Part shown: piece by piece, positions 38,251 through 51,305 of the stretch
How the letters are laid out: every line of letters begins with the position of its first letter
How positions within the stretch are numbered: position 1 is the stretch's first letter
Origin: Cycas panzhihuaensis
Taxonomy: Eukaryota > Cycadophyta
Assembly: GCA_023213395.1 (NCBI GenBank)
Contig: CM041465.1
Coordinates: 229,035,741-229,099,740, forward strand
Direction of reading: 5' to 3'
DNA: 64,000 nt
Made by a program: the position numbers and the translations under genes
Notes under the pieces: model-generated
Databases searched by the model: none
Told to the model about the DNA's origin: nothing
Seen by the model: only the letters and a program-made list of their open reading frames with translations

Positions 38251-39132
38251 ATGGCCCCTAAGATGAACCTAAGTTGGACTCAAGATCTCAATGATGCTAT
38301 TTCACAACTTCGAGAAGATATATTACAAATCCAAAATGACTTCAATGAAAAATTTGAAGTAGTAATGCTAGAGCTTACATCCATGAAACCTCTTAAGGAA
38401 GAAAAGAGTGACCTTGATAATACTACTCACATAAGTGGGGGTCACTTTCCTAAAGAAGATGAAGGTAATGATGGTAAGCGCTTTCGTCCAAACTTCCTTC
38501 CCAAGGTAGAAATCAAGAAGTTCAATGGCATAGATGTACATACCTGGATCACCCAAATAGAACAATACTTTTCTCTTCATCAAGTTCCAGTAGATAAGAA
38601 GATCCCTCTTGCTTCTCTACACATGGAAACTAAACCCTACCAATGGTACCAATGGGTTATGAAAATAATTAGTGGGTTTAGTTATCAATGGGAGGGTTTT
38701 GTCAAGGATCTTATAGCTCAATATGACAGTACCTAGGATCAGGACCACTTTAACCAGTTAGCTAAAGTTAGATGAAGGATCTTTGTTTGACTTATATAGC
38801 AGAATACCAACATCTCTCCACAAGGGTTGATGGTCTTTGTCAGGATAAATTACTTGAGTTATACATTGGTAGGTTATGAGATGACATCAGACATGAGTTG
38901 CAACTCTTAAAACCTGATAACATCTCTACAGTTATTAATTTTGCTCAACATATTGAAGTAAAAAATAAGGCATCCCAACCCCCCCAACGAACATTTCTAA
39001 AAAAGTGGCCACAATTTTAGGTTCCTAGTGTACGACGAATGACTTCCCAAGAGATGGATGAGAAACGATTGAAAGGGTTGTGTTTTTATTGTAACCAAAA
39101 GTGGAATAAAGACCATAAGTGTCCTGAATAAT
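38251..39132 (+). pseudogene. gag: Chromovirus gag
   Basis: ATGGCCCCTAAGATG opens a 161-codon frame with an early coiled-coil-like segment (ISQLREDILQIQNDFNEKFE) and the Gag core RPNFLPKVEIKKFNGIDVHTW to a stop at 38734-38736. The rest continues in other frames to a degenerate zinc knuckle near 39085-39130 (LCFYCNQKWNKDHKCPE). Confidence 0.85.
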
Positions 39133-39234
39133 GCTTATTCATAATTGAGGATGTTCAAGATGAGGAACCAGTAGAAGAAGCCTCATTAGAGCCAGAAAAT
39201 AATGATTGTGACCCACCTGAGGAGGAAGAAGAAG

Positions 39235-39640
39235 ATACTACTACTATATCTGCGTATGCACTAGCTGGAATTGTAGCTCCTCAGACACTCAAACTTATTG
39301 GGTATATTAAGAAAAGGAAGGTGGTTGTCCTCATAGATTTTGGGAGCACCCATAATTTCATTAATCGAAAACTTACTGAAGAACTCAACTGTTTTCCATA
39401 TCCTGTCAAAATTTTTTAGGTTATAATGGCTAATGGAGGGACACTTGCTTGTGGGGGAAAATGTCATAATATCAAGTTACAAATGGGTGACTATCACCTC
39501 TCCACTTCTATGTATGCCATTCCCATTGGAGGAGTTGATGTTGTATTAGGGGTACAATGGCTCAAACCACTAGGGACCATTCAACTAAATATGTAAGAGC
39601 TCTTCATCCAATTTACTTCTAAAGAAATTGACTATCAATT
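39235..39640 (+). pseudogene. pol: Chromovirus protease
   Basis: VVVLIDFGSTHNFINRKL near 39322-39375 is the retropepsin active site with the expected Asp-Ser-Gly changed to Asp-Phe-Gly. MYAIPIGGVDVVLGVQWL (~39510-39563) is the family C-terminal motif. Confidence 0.85.
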
Positions 39641-41140
39641 GAATGAGATCATTTCTCCACTGACCCAAATCATCAGCTCATACCGTATGGAGAGGCTTAT
39701 TAAAAAGGGTGGTATAGGAATCATTGCCAAATGTTATGCTCTGGAAGGTCAAGAACTTCCAATAGAAGGGGACATTCTCCAAGATGATGGTATACCAAAT
39801 GACTTAAAATTGGTACTTCACCGCCATAACCAGGTCTTTTAGGATATTCCTCAAGGTCTTCCCCCAGTACATGACCAAGATCATAGCATTGACTTGGTAG
39901 CTGGAAGTAATCCTCCTTGTATTTGACCATACCGGTATCCCTACCAGCAAAAGAATGAAATTGAATGACTAGTTCAACAACTCCTTAATGCTGGTATTAT
40001 TAGGGAAAGTAAAAGCACTTTTTTTGTACCAGTGATTGTAGTAAGAAAAAAGGATGGCTTATTTTGCATGTGTGTAGACTACGGTGAGCTCAATAAGATA
40101 ACCATCAAGAATAAATTTCCTATACCAGTCATTGATGAACTCTTGGATGAACTCCATGAAGCAATGTTCTTCACATCATTGGACTTGTGGTCAGGATACC
40201 ATCAAATTAGGATCAAAGCAGAGGATGTTCATAAAACTGCATTTCGTACACATGAAGGTCACTATGAATTTTTAGTCATGCCATTTGGCTTGACTAATGC
40301 CCCATCTACCTTTCAATGACTCATGAATAAACTCTTTCGGCCTTACTTAAGGAAGTTCATATTAGTCTTTTTTGATGACATTTTGATCTCTAGTCACACG
40401 TAGGAAGACCATCTTCAGCATGTTGATAAGGCATCACAGGTGCTTGCAGACAACCAACTTTATGCAAAAAAATTAAAATATCAATTTAGGCAAACAGAAA
40501 TAGAATATTTGGGCCATATTATCTCCCAAGAAGGAGTCAAGGTGAATCCTAAGAAAATAGAAGTTATCACAAGCTGGCCTAAACCTAAAAACATTAAGAG
40601 CCTTCATGGATTCTTAGGAATCACAAGATATTGTCGAAAGTTTGTTCAAGGCTATGCAAGGATTGCTTTGCCTTTAATCAATTTGTTAAAAAAGGATTCC
40701 TTTCATTGGAATGATAAGGCCTCTGAAGCATTTGAACACCTAAAGCTGGCTTTAACTACCACACCAGTCCTTACAACACTAGACTTTATAAAGACCTTCA
40801 CCATTAAATGTGATGCATCGGGGCAAGGCATTAGAGCAGTCTTAATGTAAGAAGGAAAACCTTTGGCCTTTGAAAGTCATCGACTTACACTCAAGGAACA
40901 AGTCAAATCCACTTATGAGAAAGAGATATTAGCAATTCTTCATGCAGTTAGGAAATGGCAACAATATTTATTGGGAACACATTTCCAAATTAAAACAGAC
41001 CATGATAGCTTAAAATATTTCCTATCTCAAAGGACAACATCTGAGAAACAACAAAAATGGGTCACCAAAATGTAAGATTTTGACTTTGAAATCGTATATA
41101 AAAAAGGCAAGGATAATATAACTACTAATGCTTTATCTCG
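39639..41140 (+). pseudogene. pol: Chromovirus reverse transcriptase and RNase H
   Basis: RT reads [21 protein letters not shown], then [20 protein letters not shown], then [19 protein letters not shown] up to a stop at 40317-40319, where Arg is expected. Next comes the catalytic box FFDDIL (about 40369-40386), with Tyr replaced by Phe but both Asp intact. EYLGHIISQEGVKVNPKKIE and FLGITRYCRKFVQGYARIA follow. RNase H has KCDASGQGIRAVL (Asp) at about 40807-40845, YEKEILAILHAVRKWQQYL (Glu) and TDHDSLKYFLSQ (Asp). Confidence 0.92.
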
Positions 41141-41329
41141 TAAGGAAGAAGGCTCTGTACTATATTCTATCATGACAATTAATCCCTCTTGGATAGCAGT
41201 CGCCAAGTAAGAATGGGATGAGGACTCCTTTACAAAGCAGATCATTCAAGACCTTCAAGCTGGAGTAGGGCATTCAACCCATTATACATGGTCTTCAAAT
41301 ATTCTCTGGTATAAGAATCGAATATATAT

Positions 41330-42105
41330 ATATACCCTTACTCTAGCCTTGAGGAGCAAATTTTACATGATGCACATGCCTCTCCAACAGCAGGTCACTC
41401 GGGGTTCCTACGAACATACCACCGCTTAAAACAATCTTTCTTTTGGAAGGGACAAAAAAGAGATGTAAAGAGATATGTTTCCTTATGTGAAATTTATCAA
41501 TGACATAAGATAGAAACAGTCAAGTCTCTAGGATTATTGCAACCCCTTCCTATACCAAATCAACGATGGGAAGAAATTTCTATGGACTTCATCGTGGGTC
41601 TGCCCAAGTTAGAAGGAAAAGATGCTATATTGGTGGTTATTGATAGGTTAACAAAATATGCTCATTTTTATGGCATTTAGGCCACATATAAGGCAAAGCA
41701 AATTACTGAGGTCTTTTTAAAGGATATACACAAGTTGCATGGCATGCCCAAATGCATAGTCAGTGATCAGGATCCCAAGTTTACCAAAGAACTTCTGCAT
41801 GTAACTCTTCCATCTACTTGGTACTAAACTAACAATGAGCTTAGCCTACCATCCATAAACAGATGGATAAACTGAGGTGGTTAATAAGTACCTTGAAGGA
41901 TACCTTCGGTGTTATGCTTCAGATAAGCAAGGGCAGTGGCATCATTGGCTTCCTTTAGCAGAATGGTGGTATAATACAACCTATCATGCATCAACAGGAA
42001 TGACTCCGTTCCAAGCATTATATGGTTATGAACCACCCACACTTAAAAACTATGCCATAATCAGTTCTAAGGTTCAAGCAGTCGAAGACCACATCTAACA
42101 AACAA
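41330..42105 (+). pseudogene. pol: Chromovirus integrase core
   Basis: The zinc-binding start is HAHASPTAGHSGFLRTYHRL (about 41371-41430). [18 protein letters not shown] (first Asp), CIVSDQDPKFTKELL (second Asp) and TEVVNKYLEGYLRCY (Glu) give an intact catalytic triad. Stops replace Gln or other residues before TDG and in the zinc region. WYNTTYHASTGMTPFQALYG is the usual downstream motif. Confidence 0.9.
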
Positions 42106-42429
42106 CAGAGATTCTTAAGCTACTTAAGGAAAATTTAAACCTTGCACAAAATCAGATGAAATAACAGGCAGATAAAGGGTGAAGTGAACAAGTGTTTCAA
42201 CTAGGTGATTGGGTATACTTACGATTGTAACCGTATAACCAGGAATCTCTCAAACGGAATGGGAAACATAAGTTACAACCTCGATTTTATGGGCCTTACA
42301 AAATTCTCGAGAAGATTGGTGAAGTTGCATATGCCTTGGACTTACCACCACTATCAAGGATCCATAATATCTTTCATGTTTCATGTCTCAAGAAGGTAAT
42401 TGGGCAATAAGTACAAGTTCAAACAGAAT

Positions 42430-42618
42430 TACCTATATTAAATAAGGAGGGGCAACTTCAACTCATTCCAGAATGTATCATCGACCGAAGAATTCAACAT
42501 CTACAATCCAGACAAATCATTGAGTATCTCATTAAATGGAAACAACTTCCGCGAGAAGATGCAACTTGGGAGAATGAACAATTTGTCTTAAAGCACCCTG
42601 AGATCACCAAGCTTTGAG
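42430..42618 (+). pseudogene. Chromovirus chromodomain
   Basis: PECIIDRRIQHLQSRQIIEY, then LIKWKQLPREDATWENEQ and a short tail to TGA at 42616-42618. This is the integrase C-terminal chromodomain that directs chromovirus insertion to particular chromatin. The aromatic and WENE core residues are present, and this segment has no internal stop. Confidence 0.9.
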
Positions 42619-42632
42619 GGCAAAGCTTTTTT

Positions 42633-42645
42633 AAGAGGGGGACTT
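42633..42645 (+). other. Chromovirus polypurine tract
   Basis: AAGAGGGGGACTT lies directly before the 3' LTR start at 42646. Confidence 0.85.
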
Positions 42646-43026
42646 TATTAGGGATCCAACCCCTAACTTACCTTATCTTATATTCTCTTATATCTTATAT
42701 TTCTTCTCTCTCTTATATCTTTATTTCTTCTACTTCTTCCCTTTTCTTAATATCCTACATGCATAAGTAGAAGGTTGTGTAGTGGTCATTGAGTACTATA
42801 TATATTCATGTAATATCCCACATGCATAAGGAGGAGGTTGAGTAGTAAGCATAGAGTCATATATATATTTATGTAATCCTTAGAGTATGGCATCTAAAAT
42901 ATCATTGTTATTTACATGTAATTGGGAGGTTTCCCCCTTAAAGGATATTGTAATATAAGTGCTCTTTTGGAGTTATTTGCTTATTATATTGGTGTGCAAT
43001 TATCATTAAGGAGTGGTATCCTAATA
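42646..43026 (+). repeat. Chromovirus 3' LTR
   Basis: 381 bp. Starts TATTAGGGATCC and ends ATCCTAATA; both ends show G-to-A or C-to-T changes relative to the 5' LTR. Followed by GATGG. Confidence 0.95.
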
Positions 43027-44777
43027 GATGGTTGTATTATTATGTTCTTTCACCTACTGATGAATGATAACAATGGCCATTAGATCTCTCTTCGTGATTA
43101 TTTTAACTCAAAATTCCTTTAAAACATTTATTTATTTCATTATTTTATCTTTATTTTATTTTTTAATGGTATCTTTTTCATTATTTTTGGCCTTGAGCTT
43201 AAAGTTTTCATCTTTTTTGGGATATTTCCCATTGATCAAGTGCTTTTGGTCTTAATTTTCAATAAAAATATGATATTTTAACTTTTTAATAGATAATTTT
43301 CACCTCCTGACTTGTCATATTTTTGGTGCTGCCAAAAACACAACTGATTGTATTTTATTAATAAAGTTACATTTTTTGTTACTCATAAAACGTTACTGGT
43401 CGTACTTTTGACTATCATGCATGCAATTTTTTTTAATACACTAGTTTTTTGCATGTTGCTACCCCGATTCAATGGAAATCTACCTAATTTGTGCCTAGGA
43501 CCTTTGAAAACCTTAGTGTGTTGTTTCATTGGCAAATTAATGAGTTAGAGATCAAGTCTTGGTGCATGTTTTCATGAGATTTCTTGGCTACTATTTGGAG
43601 AACTATTTTGAAGAAAAAATAAAGCCAAAGGAAGGATTTTGAAGCTCTTTTTTACTAATTTGTTATTGTACAAATCTTAATGGTTGATGCTTTTAAAGTA
43701 TATGATTTCTTACAAGTTTTTTAGTTTCAAATCTCTTTTTCTTTGTAAGATCTTTCCTATTGTGGTTTATTGTGATTCTGTAACTCTTTTGATAACTATT
43801 TATGGTCAAAATTATCCATGTTTTCTTGTTGATATCTGGGATACTTTTATTCATATTTTTTCTTAGGAAACTTGGCTAAAAGGCCAGCCCTTTGTGAAAA
43901 GAAAAGGGGTAGACTATTATGAATAATGATCATCTCTTCACTATAGAAATAATTACTCTCTCCCATTCTTTTTCAGTTGTCCAAGTCCCCAAGAGATCTA
44001 GTTTCACTTTTGTTTATTTATGGTTGCTATTGAGTTGATTGTTCTTGTGTCTTTTTTTCTTTTTTTTCCTTGTTGGTTTTAAAGGAAAACTTGAAGAGGT
44101 TTGATTACATAAAAGAGAGAAGGCCATTCTGAGGTAGAAGTTTATCAATAGACTAGAGGTTGCATAAAATTGCTAGTGTTGTCTTATTTGATTTTATTCT
44201 CTTTATTTCTTCTTGGCTAAAGAAAGAACTTTAAATGTATGAATGATATATCTATGCTATGATCAAATTCCATGAGATTCAAGGATCCTATGGTGTCCAA
44301 AAGACTTTATTTATAATAGAATCTCTCCATTTTCCTAGTTTATTGTTTGTTTATGAATGGTGATTTAATTATAGTTGAGTGCATGTAACATTTATGGACT
44401 AAATATCATTTGTAATAGCAGAAATATATCTTTGAGATATCTCACTTTCTTTTGAATTCATTCTCTAAAGAAGAAAGTAGCATGTGATTGAGAAAAAAAG
44501 CATTATAAAACCATTACATGCTATTTGATTTTTCATTAATTTACACATATATTCACATGTTATGTTAGTTACATTTCATATTAGATATTCTCATAAAAAA
44601 GTATGTTTTGTATTTAGAGAAAATAGTTTCCCTTTAATTTTTGGTATGTTTTTTATTTCATAAAAAGAAAAGGAAGAAAAAGTTGTATGTATAGTTAGTT
44701 ATCTTACTTATCTGTTGAAAAGAAGGTGGATAGATCTTGTAGTTTCATTTTTCACTTTTGTGATTGCGTTTCATTGA

Positions 44778-44833
44778 ATATATATATATATATATATATA
44801 AGTATGTATGTATATATATATGTGTGTGTGTGT
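44778..44833. repeat. Compound AT/GTAT/GT microsatellite in Tat-1 3' LTR
   Basis: ATATAT then AAGTATGTATGTATATATATATGTGTGTGTGTGT, at the place where the 5' LTR has a pure 143-bp AT tract. Confidence 0.9.
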
Positions 44834-45198
44834 AACTTTTCCATCACTTAACCCTTATTCCTTCATTTTAGTAAAACTTAAAAGGTTAAAAGAATAGGAG
44901 GAAAGGAGTCCCTAGGAAGGACACAAGGTACATCATTAGTATAATCCTAAACTTAGGACTCCTCCATTTGATTATGTAGGCTAGTGGATTCCACCACTCG
45001 CTTTACATCCTAGTCTTTCATTGCTTTATTCATATCTTATTTAAACAATATAACCAAGTGGAAACTCCTTTTTAGGAGTTGGAAAAGGTGGTCATTTTAT
45101 GTTCCCTTAGGCTTCTCATCTCTTGACTTAGACTTAAAACTGAGGAAACATACTGCTAGTTAAGAGATACTTAGTCTATATCTAGTCAAGGTACACTA

Positions 45199-45203
45199 AG
45201 AAG
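45199..45203 (+). other. Tat-1 target site duplication, right copy
   Basis: AGAAG, identical to 11926-11930. Confidence 0.85.
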
Positions 45204-45950
45204 ACTTCTTCTCTACTTATCTAAGAAATGGATCTTTCAAAACTTCCTCCTATATAAGAACGTGATGAGTAAGGAAAATCATTATATCATCATATATGTA
45301 AGGGGAATTATTACAATAAGAAGTGGAGAAAGAAAGTGAAGATGAGAATTACCCAAGGAAATTAGACTTTATCAAGCTTATTTCTCTCTCATCATCAACT
45401 TATCTAGACTACTAAATAGTACATAAGTAGGTGAAACATATAATATATTTGATGCATTCAACATTTGTTATCTCAATTTTCTCTCTTCTCCTCCATTAAG
45501 TTTATAATATAAAGGAGACTATGTAATTCTTCTTAATTTGATAATAAAATATTATTTTTGTTAAAGTGGTTCTAATGGGCTAAACTATGGTATTATATAA
45601 TTTTAGCATAGTCATATGACCATACACAGGTTTATATATGGCTATATAAGGCAAAGGGGAACCTACATCATCTTGATGATAATTTAGAAAAAATAATATT
45701 TGATGGAGAAATAATTATTTTAATCACTAGAATGTGATATTGAAGAGATTGTCAAGATGTATATAGGTATATACCTAGTGATAATTTAATCTACTATGTA
45801 TATAAACTATATAGTTGCATTCATGGTAGCCATGAACCCTCATAATAGTAATAAACTATCCAGACTTGGATCTTTCTCTTAAGTACTAAAGTGGTATGTA
45901 TATATATTTATAATAGTGTTTACCTCATAAGTAGCCTATCATGTCTCTTG
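45204..45950. other. Unassigned spacer between Tat-1 and Tat-2
   Basis: AT-rich, no gene or repeat partner recognised. It ends in AGCCT, the left target duplication of Tat-2. Confidence 0.5.
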
Positions 45951-45955
45951 AGCCT
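45951..45955 (+). other. Tat-2 target site duplication, left copy
   Basis: AGCCT directly before the 5' LTR, identical to 63676-63680. Confidence 0.9.
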
Positions 45956-48900
45956 TGTTTCCTAGCTACCGAGAATGGGTATGGACAGGTTGACCCAGGT
46001 AAGCACAAGTATGCTTCCATCTCCTTTCTTAGTCATTTCAAGAGGTAGATTGAAGTGTTGCTTAATTCATTACATGATTGATTGGCTTATCTTTATGATT
46101 ACCATGCATCTTGCTGCTTGATCATGCTGCATGTCCCTAGCCTATGACGACTTGTGGGATATACTTCTCCATGATGCATGCATCCTTATGGCACTTTACA
46201 ACCCTATGATGCACCTCTACATCACCTCGATCATCGACTAACTTGTGTAATCTGCTCACACCTTTGTCACCATACCACAACCCCTAGCATTTTGTTACGA
46301 GTGATTGCCATTTTGTGTTCGTCCAGAGGTTTCTTGGGAACCCTACCTCTCGATGCCCTATCCAATCTAGCCCATTTACCCACTTGGACCATCCTTAGCC
46401 ACTTGGATAGGACGGCCAGCCCCTCCTAGGCCTAGGCTACCCTCTTCTAGGGGCCCCAAGACCCTTATCTCTCCTTTTGTTACATTCTAGCCTCACACCA
46501 TTACAAACTTAACGGTACTACAAAATTTGCCATGGCACCACAAAGTTTATCATGGTGCGACTGTCCATCTCTATTTTTTTAATCTGTCGTGGCAATTTTT
46601 GTATTTTTCGCAAAAGTACCACATGGATTAGTCACTCCTCGAGCCCTAGCCTAACCCTAATCATTCAATTAGGGCTAGGGTTGAGTATAAAGACCAAAAA
46701 TTTCCTCATTTCTTCCTCTAACAAGCTCTCACAACTCTCTTTCTCCTACTCTTCTACTGCCTCTGTAAGCTACCTCCTACAAGAAATGCCCTGCATTTGC
46801 TGAGATCTTCTATGTTCCTACCTGGACTCTGCCTTCCACAGCTTAGGTTCATGGATCCAATCTCATTAACAAGCTTCACCAAGCAGTAATGCCATTCAAA
46901 GCTTACATCCACTCGTGTTCAACAGGTTTCTTCTTCAGATTTGTAGAGATTCACCTACAAACACCTAGATCGGCCTTCTCCTTCACTATTCTCAGGCAAG
47001 CCTACTGCACACTCAGTCTAGCAAATAGTTCTTTGTGGTTTTTCTTCATTTCATCTAAACTTCATTAAAAACTAAGTTCTCCTTCATACGTCTTTCATTT
47101 TTAGTCTTTCCCTAGTTTATGTAGGAGGTATTTCCATGCAGTTTTCCTTTAATGTTTGCATTTTCTTTTCACTGTCTCTCAAGTCTTTCCAAGAGGTCTA
47201 CGAGGTGAGCCTCTTAAGGTGTAAGTGAAGGAAGACTTGGCAGGTTCCATACCCAACAAGGTCATCTTCCCAAGAGGCAATCCCCCTTCTCCTCCTTTGT
47301 TCTCCTCCTTGTGTCTTCCTTGGGCTACTAGACGACCCCAAAAAGGAGGCTATCGCTGGAACTAGTGTATGCAATCCTTTGTTGCACTATTTCTAGCCTT
47401 AAGAGCCCCATATTAGCAGGGTTTCTTAGCCCCTAGTGGTGTCATATACCTCTTTTGGTTGCTCCCCCATCCAGTGTTATGCATGCTGCATACCGTAACT
47501 TTGGCAACACTAACAACATTTCTAGCTTTCATACTATTTGCTCCTTTCACCATTGGCTATCATATAGGTTGTCTAAACCTGCTACCCTTATTCTCAGAGG
47601 TAGCATGGAGGTATTTACATTAGAGGATTAGCCATTCTAAGGCTAACTATTAGCATTCATTGCTTGTTATGACTTAGGTTGATGAGTTTAGAAGCAGCTT
47701 TCAGTCAAATATTTTGTGTTGTCTTTAGCACTTCGCTTGTGACTTTTTGGCACTTTACTTCCTTTCTATATGTGTGCATCTACTTAGTATTCTAGCAGCC
47801 CCTTGAAGAAAGGGGAAGAAAACCTTTGTGCTTGCAGGATTCACCGCAACATTTGCAAAAGGAAGAAGCACTTCGATTCGAGTAAGTCTTCACCTTTTTC
47901 CTTTTCATTTCTCTTTCTCGCATAGTTGCTTTGTTTCCTCTTGTCCTTTCTAGTTCTCTTTTTTCCCTTTTGCACAGGAAAGGTAAGGAAGCCCCTTCAA
48001 CACCACCTCTCAACAACATTGGTGTGTCAAACAAGGACAAGAGAGTAAGCATGGCATACATGCAAGATATCTTCTTTGGCCACGTAGCTTTCCGGGTACG
48101 TACTTCCCCTCCTCTCATAGCTCTTTTCTTTTTGTCATTATTGGGCCTATCATCTTATATAGTAAACAATATAGAAGGAAAAGGGTAGTCAACTAGTTTT
48201 CATACATTCATCTTGCACACGCATGTTGCATGCTACTTTTGTAGGAAGGAGTATATCGTAGGAATTATACCTCCCTCCTCTCCTACCTGAATACAAAATG
48301 CCCCTTTAGGTTTGCATTTTCCTTATATGTATGCTTGAGCTTGTTTGGAATATTTTTTCTATTCTTTCTTATTTAAAAACAAAAGAGAATGAGAGTGTGT
48401 TTTATGTTCCCTTTTGTGAAAGTAAATGAGAGCACTTTTATTACCCCTTCATACACACCCTTCACATCCTATTCACACATGCTACTCTAGTTGCCCTTGT
48501 CAGGATTTAGATCCCTTTGTTCACATAGCGGCAAGAGGCCTTTTGCCACCACTTCTTTCCCTCTTAGACTCGCCTTAGGTGAATTAGCCTAAGGAGTTTT
48601 CTTTGCGTTCTATCTCACACCTCATACTACTTGCCTATGCACATTTCACTCATGCCATATCACTTCCCTGCAGAAATTCTTTCCTCCGTTGGGTCTCCCT
48701 TTCCCCTTTTGGTCATCCAAGGGTGGGAGGACTCCATTCCTCAGGGTTATCCAAGATACCTTACGTGTATCTTGCCCTTCAATCCAAAAGCCTAAGTTAC
48801 TTTGAGGAAGTTGTGTGCCATTTGTGGGTCCTGAACTTGCATTCTAACATACAGACACCTTGTATGGGTGTTTCCTTCACTTGTAGGATTGTATCTTTTA

Positions 48901-48969
48901 TTCCAAAACTTTCTGTTGATTGCCCCAATCTTCACCAAGTGTAGTTACCATCCCATATATGTGATTCCA
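45956..48969 (+). repeat. Tat-2 5' LTR
   Basis: Starts TGTTTCCTAGCTACCGAGAATG and ends TGTGATTCCA. The U3 carries a repeated AAACTT/GGTACT/CAAAGTTT motif at about 46503-46560 and a TATA box at 46684-46692. Open frames of 83-113 codons inside it (46178, 47931, 48603) also occur in the 3' LTR but look like passive sequence. Confidence 0.93.
46684..46692 (+). promoter_or_regulatory. Tat-2 LTR TATA box
   Basis: AGTATAAAG, conserved at 61374-61382 in the other LTR as GAGTATAAAG within a conserved AGGGCTAGGGTTGAGTATAA context. Transcription would start about 30 bp downstream. Confidence 0.55.
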
Positions 48970-48970
48970 C

Positions 48971-48987
48971 TGGCGACCATACTAGGG
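48971..48987 (+). other. Tat-2 primer binding site
   Basis: TGGCGACCATACTAGGG, one base after the LTR end. The start TGGCGAC is typical of Tat/Ogre primer sites. The tRNA is not assigned. Confidence 0.7.
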
Positions 48988-49227
48988 CCTCACTAGTAAG
49001 GGAATTAGTCTTTCTCCCTTTCTTGTTGGTGCTAATACCTTTTGGTAACTTTCTCTTTTGATCTTGTTGGGCAGCCCCCAATGCATGCATTACCTTGTTT
49101 CCCTCTTCTTCCAATGTATAAGTAGGACTTGCATGTGACAATTCTCACGTCACTTACGAGGTTTACCCTTGTTGTCAGAAGAGCCTTCATATCATTCCCT
49201 TCCTTCATAGGATCCTGATCTGATCAT

Positions 49228-51305
49228 GGAGGGATCTCTTTTAGATTGGGCATACCATGCCTACGTGTCTGATTCCTTAGAGCCATCTACTTCTTTCCAA
49301 GGGTCTACCTAAGGAAGTAAAGACCCCATTTATTATCTGGGTGACCAACCGCACCCCCAATCTCATCATTCCTCTACTCTCAGAGTAGAACCTATATCTC
49401 CTTTGGAGTTTTTCCATTCCCATGGCATTTCTCATGAGGACCATCCTACGGGATCCGCTTCTTATGAGGCCCTTTCCACCTCATACGATCAAGTGGATAC
49501 CCCTCTTGCTGATGTAGTAGAAGATTTGAGTTAATGTTTCCAAGCCGCGTGCCTCCAATTGCACCTAAAGTGGTTTTAGGAGGTATTGCGAAGAGTTGTG
49601 CTATCTTCTTCTACATCCCCTTCACCTTGCTCATCTCATGCAGCTACTTTACCCGTGATGAGCCTACCTTCTATATCTTCTTCTTCTCCTTATGGTGTAT
49701 GTTCCTTAGGGACTTCTTAGGGTATGTCATCTTCCCAACTTGGGTTGAGCATGCCCCCAACTAATTAAACTACTAGTCCTCCTCCTACCATTGTTTATCC
49801 ACCTACTAGATCTAGGGGACCCACATGTCCTCTACTTATAGTCATGTGGGGTCAGTCCCCACACAATCCCAATACCAACCTAAGGACCCATCTCTTTACC
49901 TACCTCCTAGTTATACTACTCAACCGTAGGGGCATAGTAAATGGAATTCCCTACCTACTTATGGTGTGAACCCTCTGCATCCCTATGGGGTCATGCCACC
50001 CACGGGCAGCCCATATGGGTAAAATCCAATCCCTCACCCTTCTTGTCTGCCATCTTATGTGGTAACTTACATCATGCCCTTGCAAGGAGGGCCAACTCCT
50101 TCCCAAGGCATATTCCATCAAGCTCCTTTTCAACAAGGAGCGCTCTCTCTAGGAGGGATGGGTATGTCATACTTATCTGCTCCCATGCAGGTTTCTTCAG
50201 ATGTCAGATTTGCACCTCCTCACTAAGTGGTAGGAGGAAAAAATCCCCTTTCATACCAAACCCTCCAAGGAGGATTTGGCCAAACCTACCCACTGTCATT
50301 TCCAGCATCTATTGACCCTATGGTCCAGTTAAGGGTACGACCCTTTATAGACTATTGGTCAACCCCATTATTTGTCAAGGCATTAAGGACTAACTTACCA
50401 CTTCATCCCCCTAAAGTCCCCAAATTTGATGGGACTTCATCGTAAGACCCGGAGGAGCATGTTCATAGCTTCTCTATAGTATACATTGATTATTAAGCTT
50501 ATGATCACATCCTCATGAAACTATTCCCATGGTCTCTTCAAGGCGATGCCCTTAAATGGTTTTATCTCCTACCCGCACATTCTATCTTCTCATTCCAATA
50601 GCTCGTGGATGAGTTCGTCAACTATTTTGATGTGGCTCACCCATTTAAGAGTGGAATGAAATCCCTCTTGTCACTTAAACAAGGCCATGATGAGATGAAT
50701 CATGACTTTGTGCAGCATTTCCACGACCTTCTTCACTCCACTAAGGCTACTTTGCCCAAGGAGTTAAAGAGAGACCTTTTTGTCAATGCCTTTCATCCAG
50801 AAGTTCACGTAGAAGTCCTTAAGATGGGGGCAACTACGTGTGACTCCACTATAGTGAAGTGCTTGGCACTCAAGACCATTGAGATCTAGGCTGGACTCAA
50901 GAAGCCCCTAAAATCCTCACAGCGACGTGAGGCACCACCACCATTAAAAGAAACCAAAACTTAATAACCCTCTAAGTCTTCTTCCCATTCTACTAGGAAG
51001 ACTCTAGACCCTCTTACTTCAGCCATACATTTGTTTAAATGTACTATGAAGGAACTCAAGCTTTAAACTCTAACAAGCCAGTTCATCAGGCTTCACAAGC
51101 TGCTCCTTCCAATGGTGGAAACACCCAATCCTCTCAAGTGAGGAAACTTGACTCCTCCCTTAAGAAGAAGTTGTGCTCCATCCATGGGGAGTGCTTCCAT
51201 GACGATTCATGGTGCCAGGTGCAACATCCTAAAACTGACCCACAACATGACTCTTCCCTAAAACAAGCATCTAGACCCAACCTAGATCAGCCTGTTCACT
51301 AAGAT
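49228..51305 (+). pseudogene. gag: Tat-2 gag
   Basis: ATGGAGGGATCTC opens a frame reading MEGSLLDWAYHAYVSDSLEP with few stops for over 90 codons (to about 49533), the best Gag start here. Pro/Ser-rich text follows. The capsid-like core lies at 50430-50890, where MDEFVNYFDVAHPFKSGMKS opens the longest frame and DFVQHFHDLLHSTKATLPKE is typical. A Cys/His motif CSIHGECFHDDSWC at about 51175-51216 is zinc-knuckle-like. Tat-1 has the same arrangement. Confidence 0.8.

Larger units (their letters stand above)
36957..43026 (+). mobile_element. Chromovirus (Ty3/gypsy with chromodomain), complete, 6070 bp
   Basis: 381-bp LTRs at both ends, 5-bp duplication GATGG (36952-36956 and 43027-43031), initiator-Met primer site, gag, protease, RT, RNase H, integrase, chromodomain, polypurine tract. 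Short LTRs and the primer site suggest a Reina-like chromovirus; the clade is inferred only. The two LTRs differ at about 15 sites, mostly C/T or G/A, so this is the youngest element here. It is nonetheless broken by stops. Confidence 0.93.
36789..45198 (+). repeat. Tat-1 3' LTR, split by a chromovirus
   Basis: The left part 36789-36956 and right part 43032-45198 join across the chromovirus insertion and its duplicated GATGG. Together they match the 5' LTR (11931-14349). It ends GTACACTA, where the 5' LTR ends CA, followed by AGAAG. Net length is about 2335 bp; the (AT)n length explains part of the difference. Confidence 0.85.
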
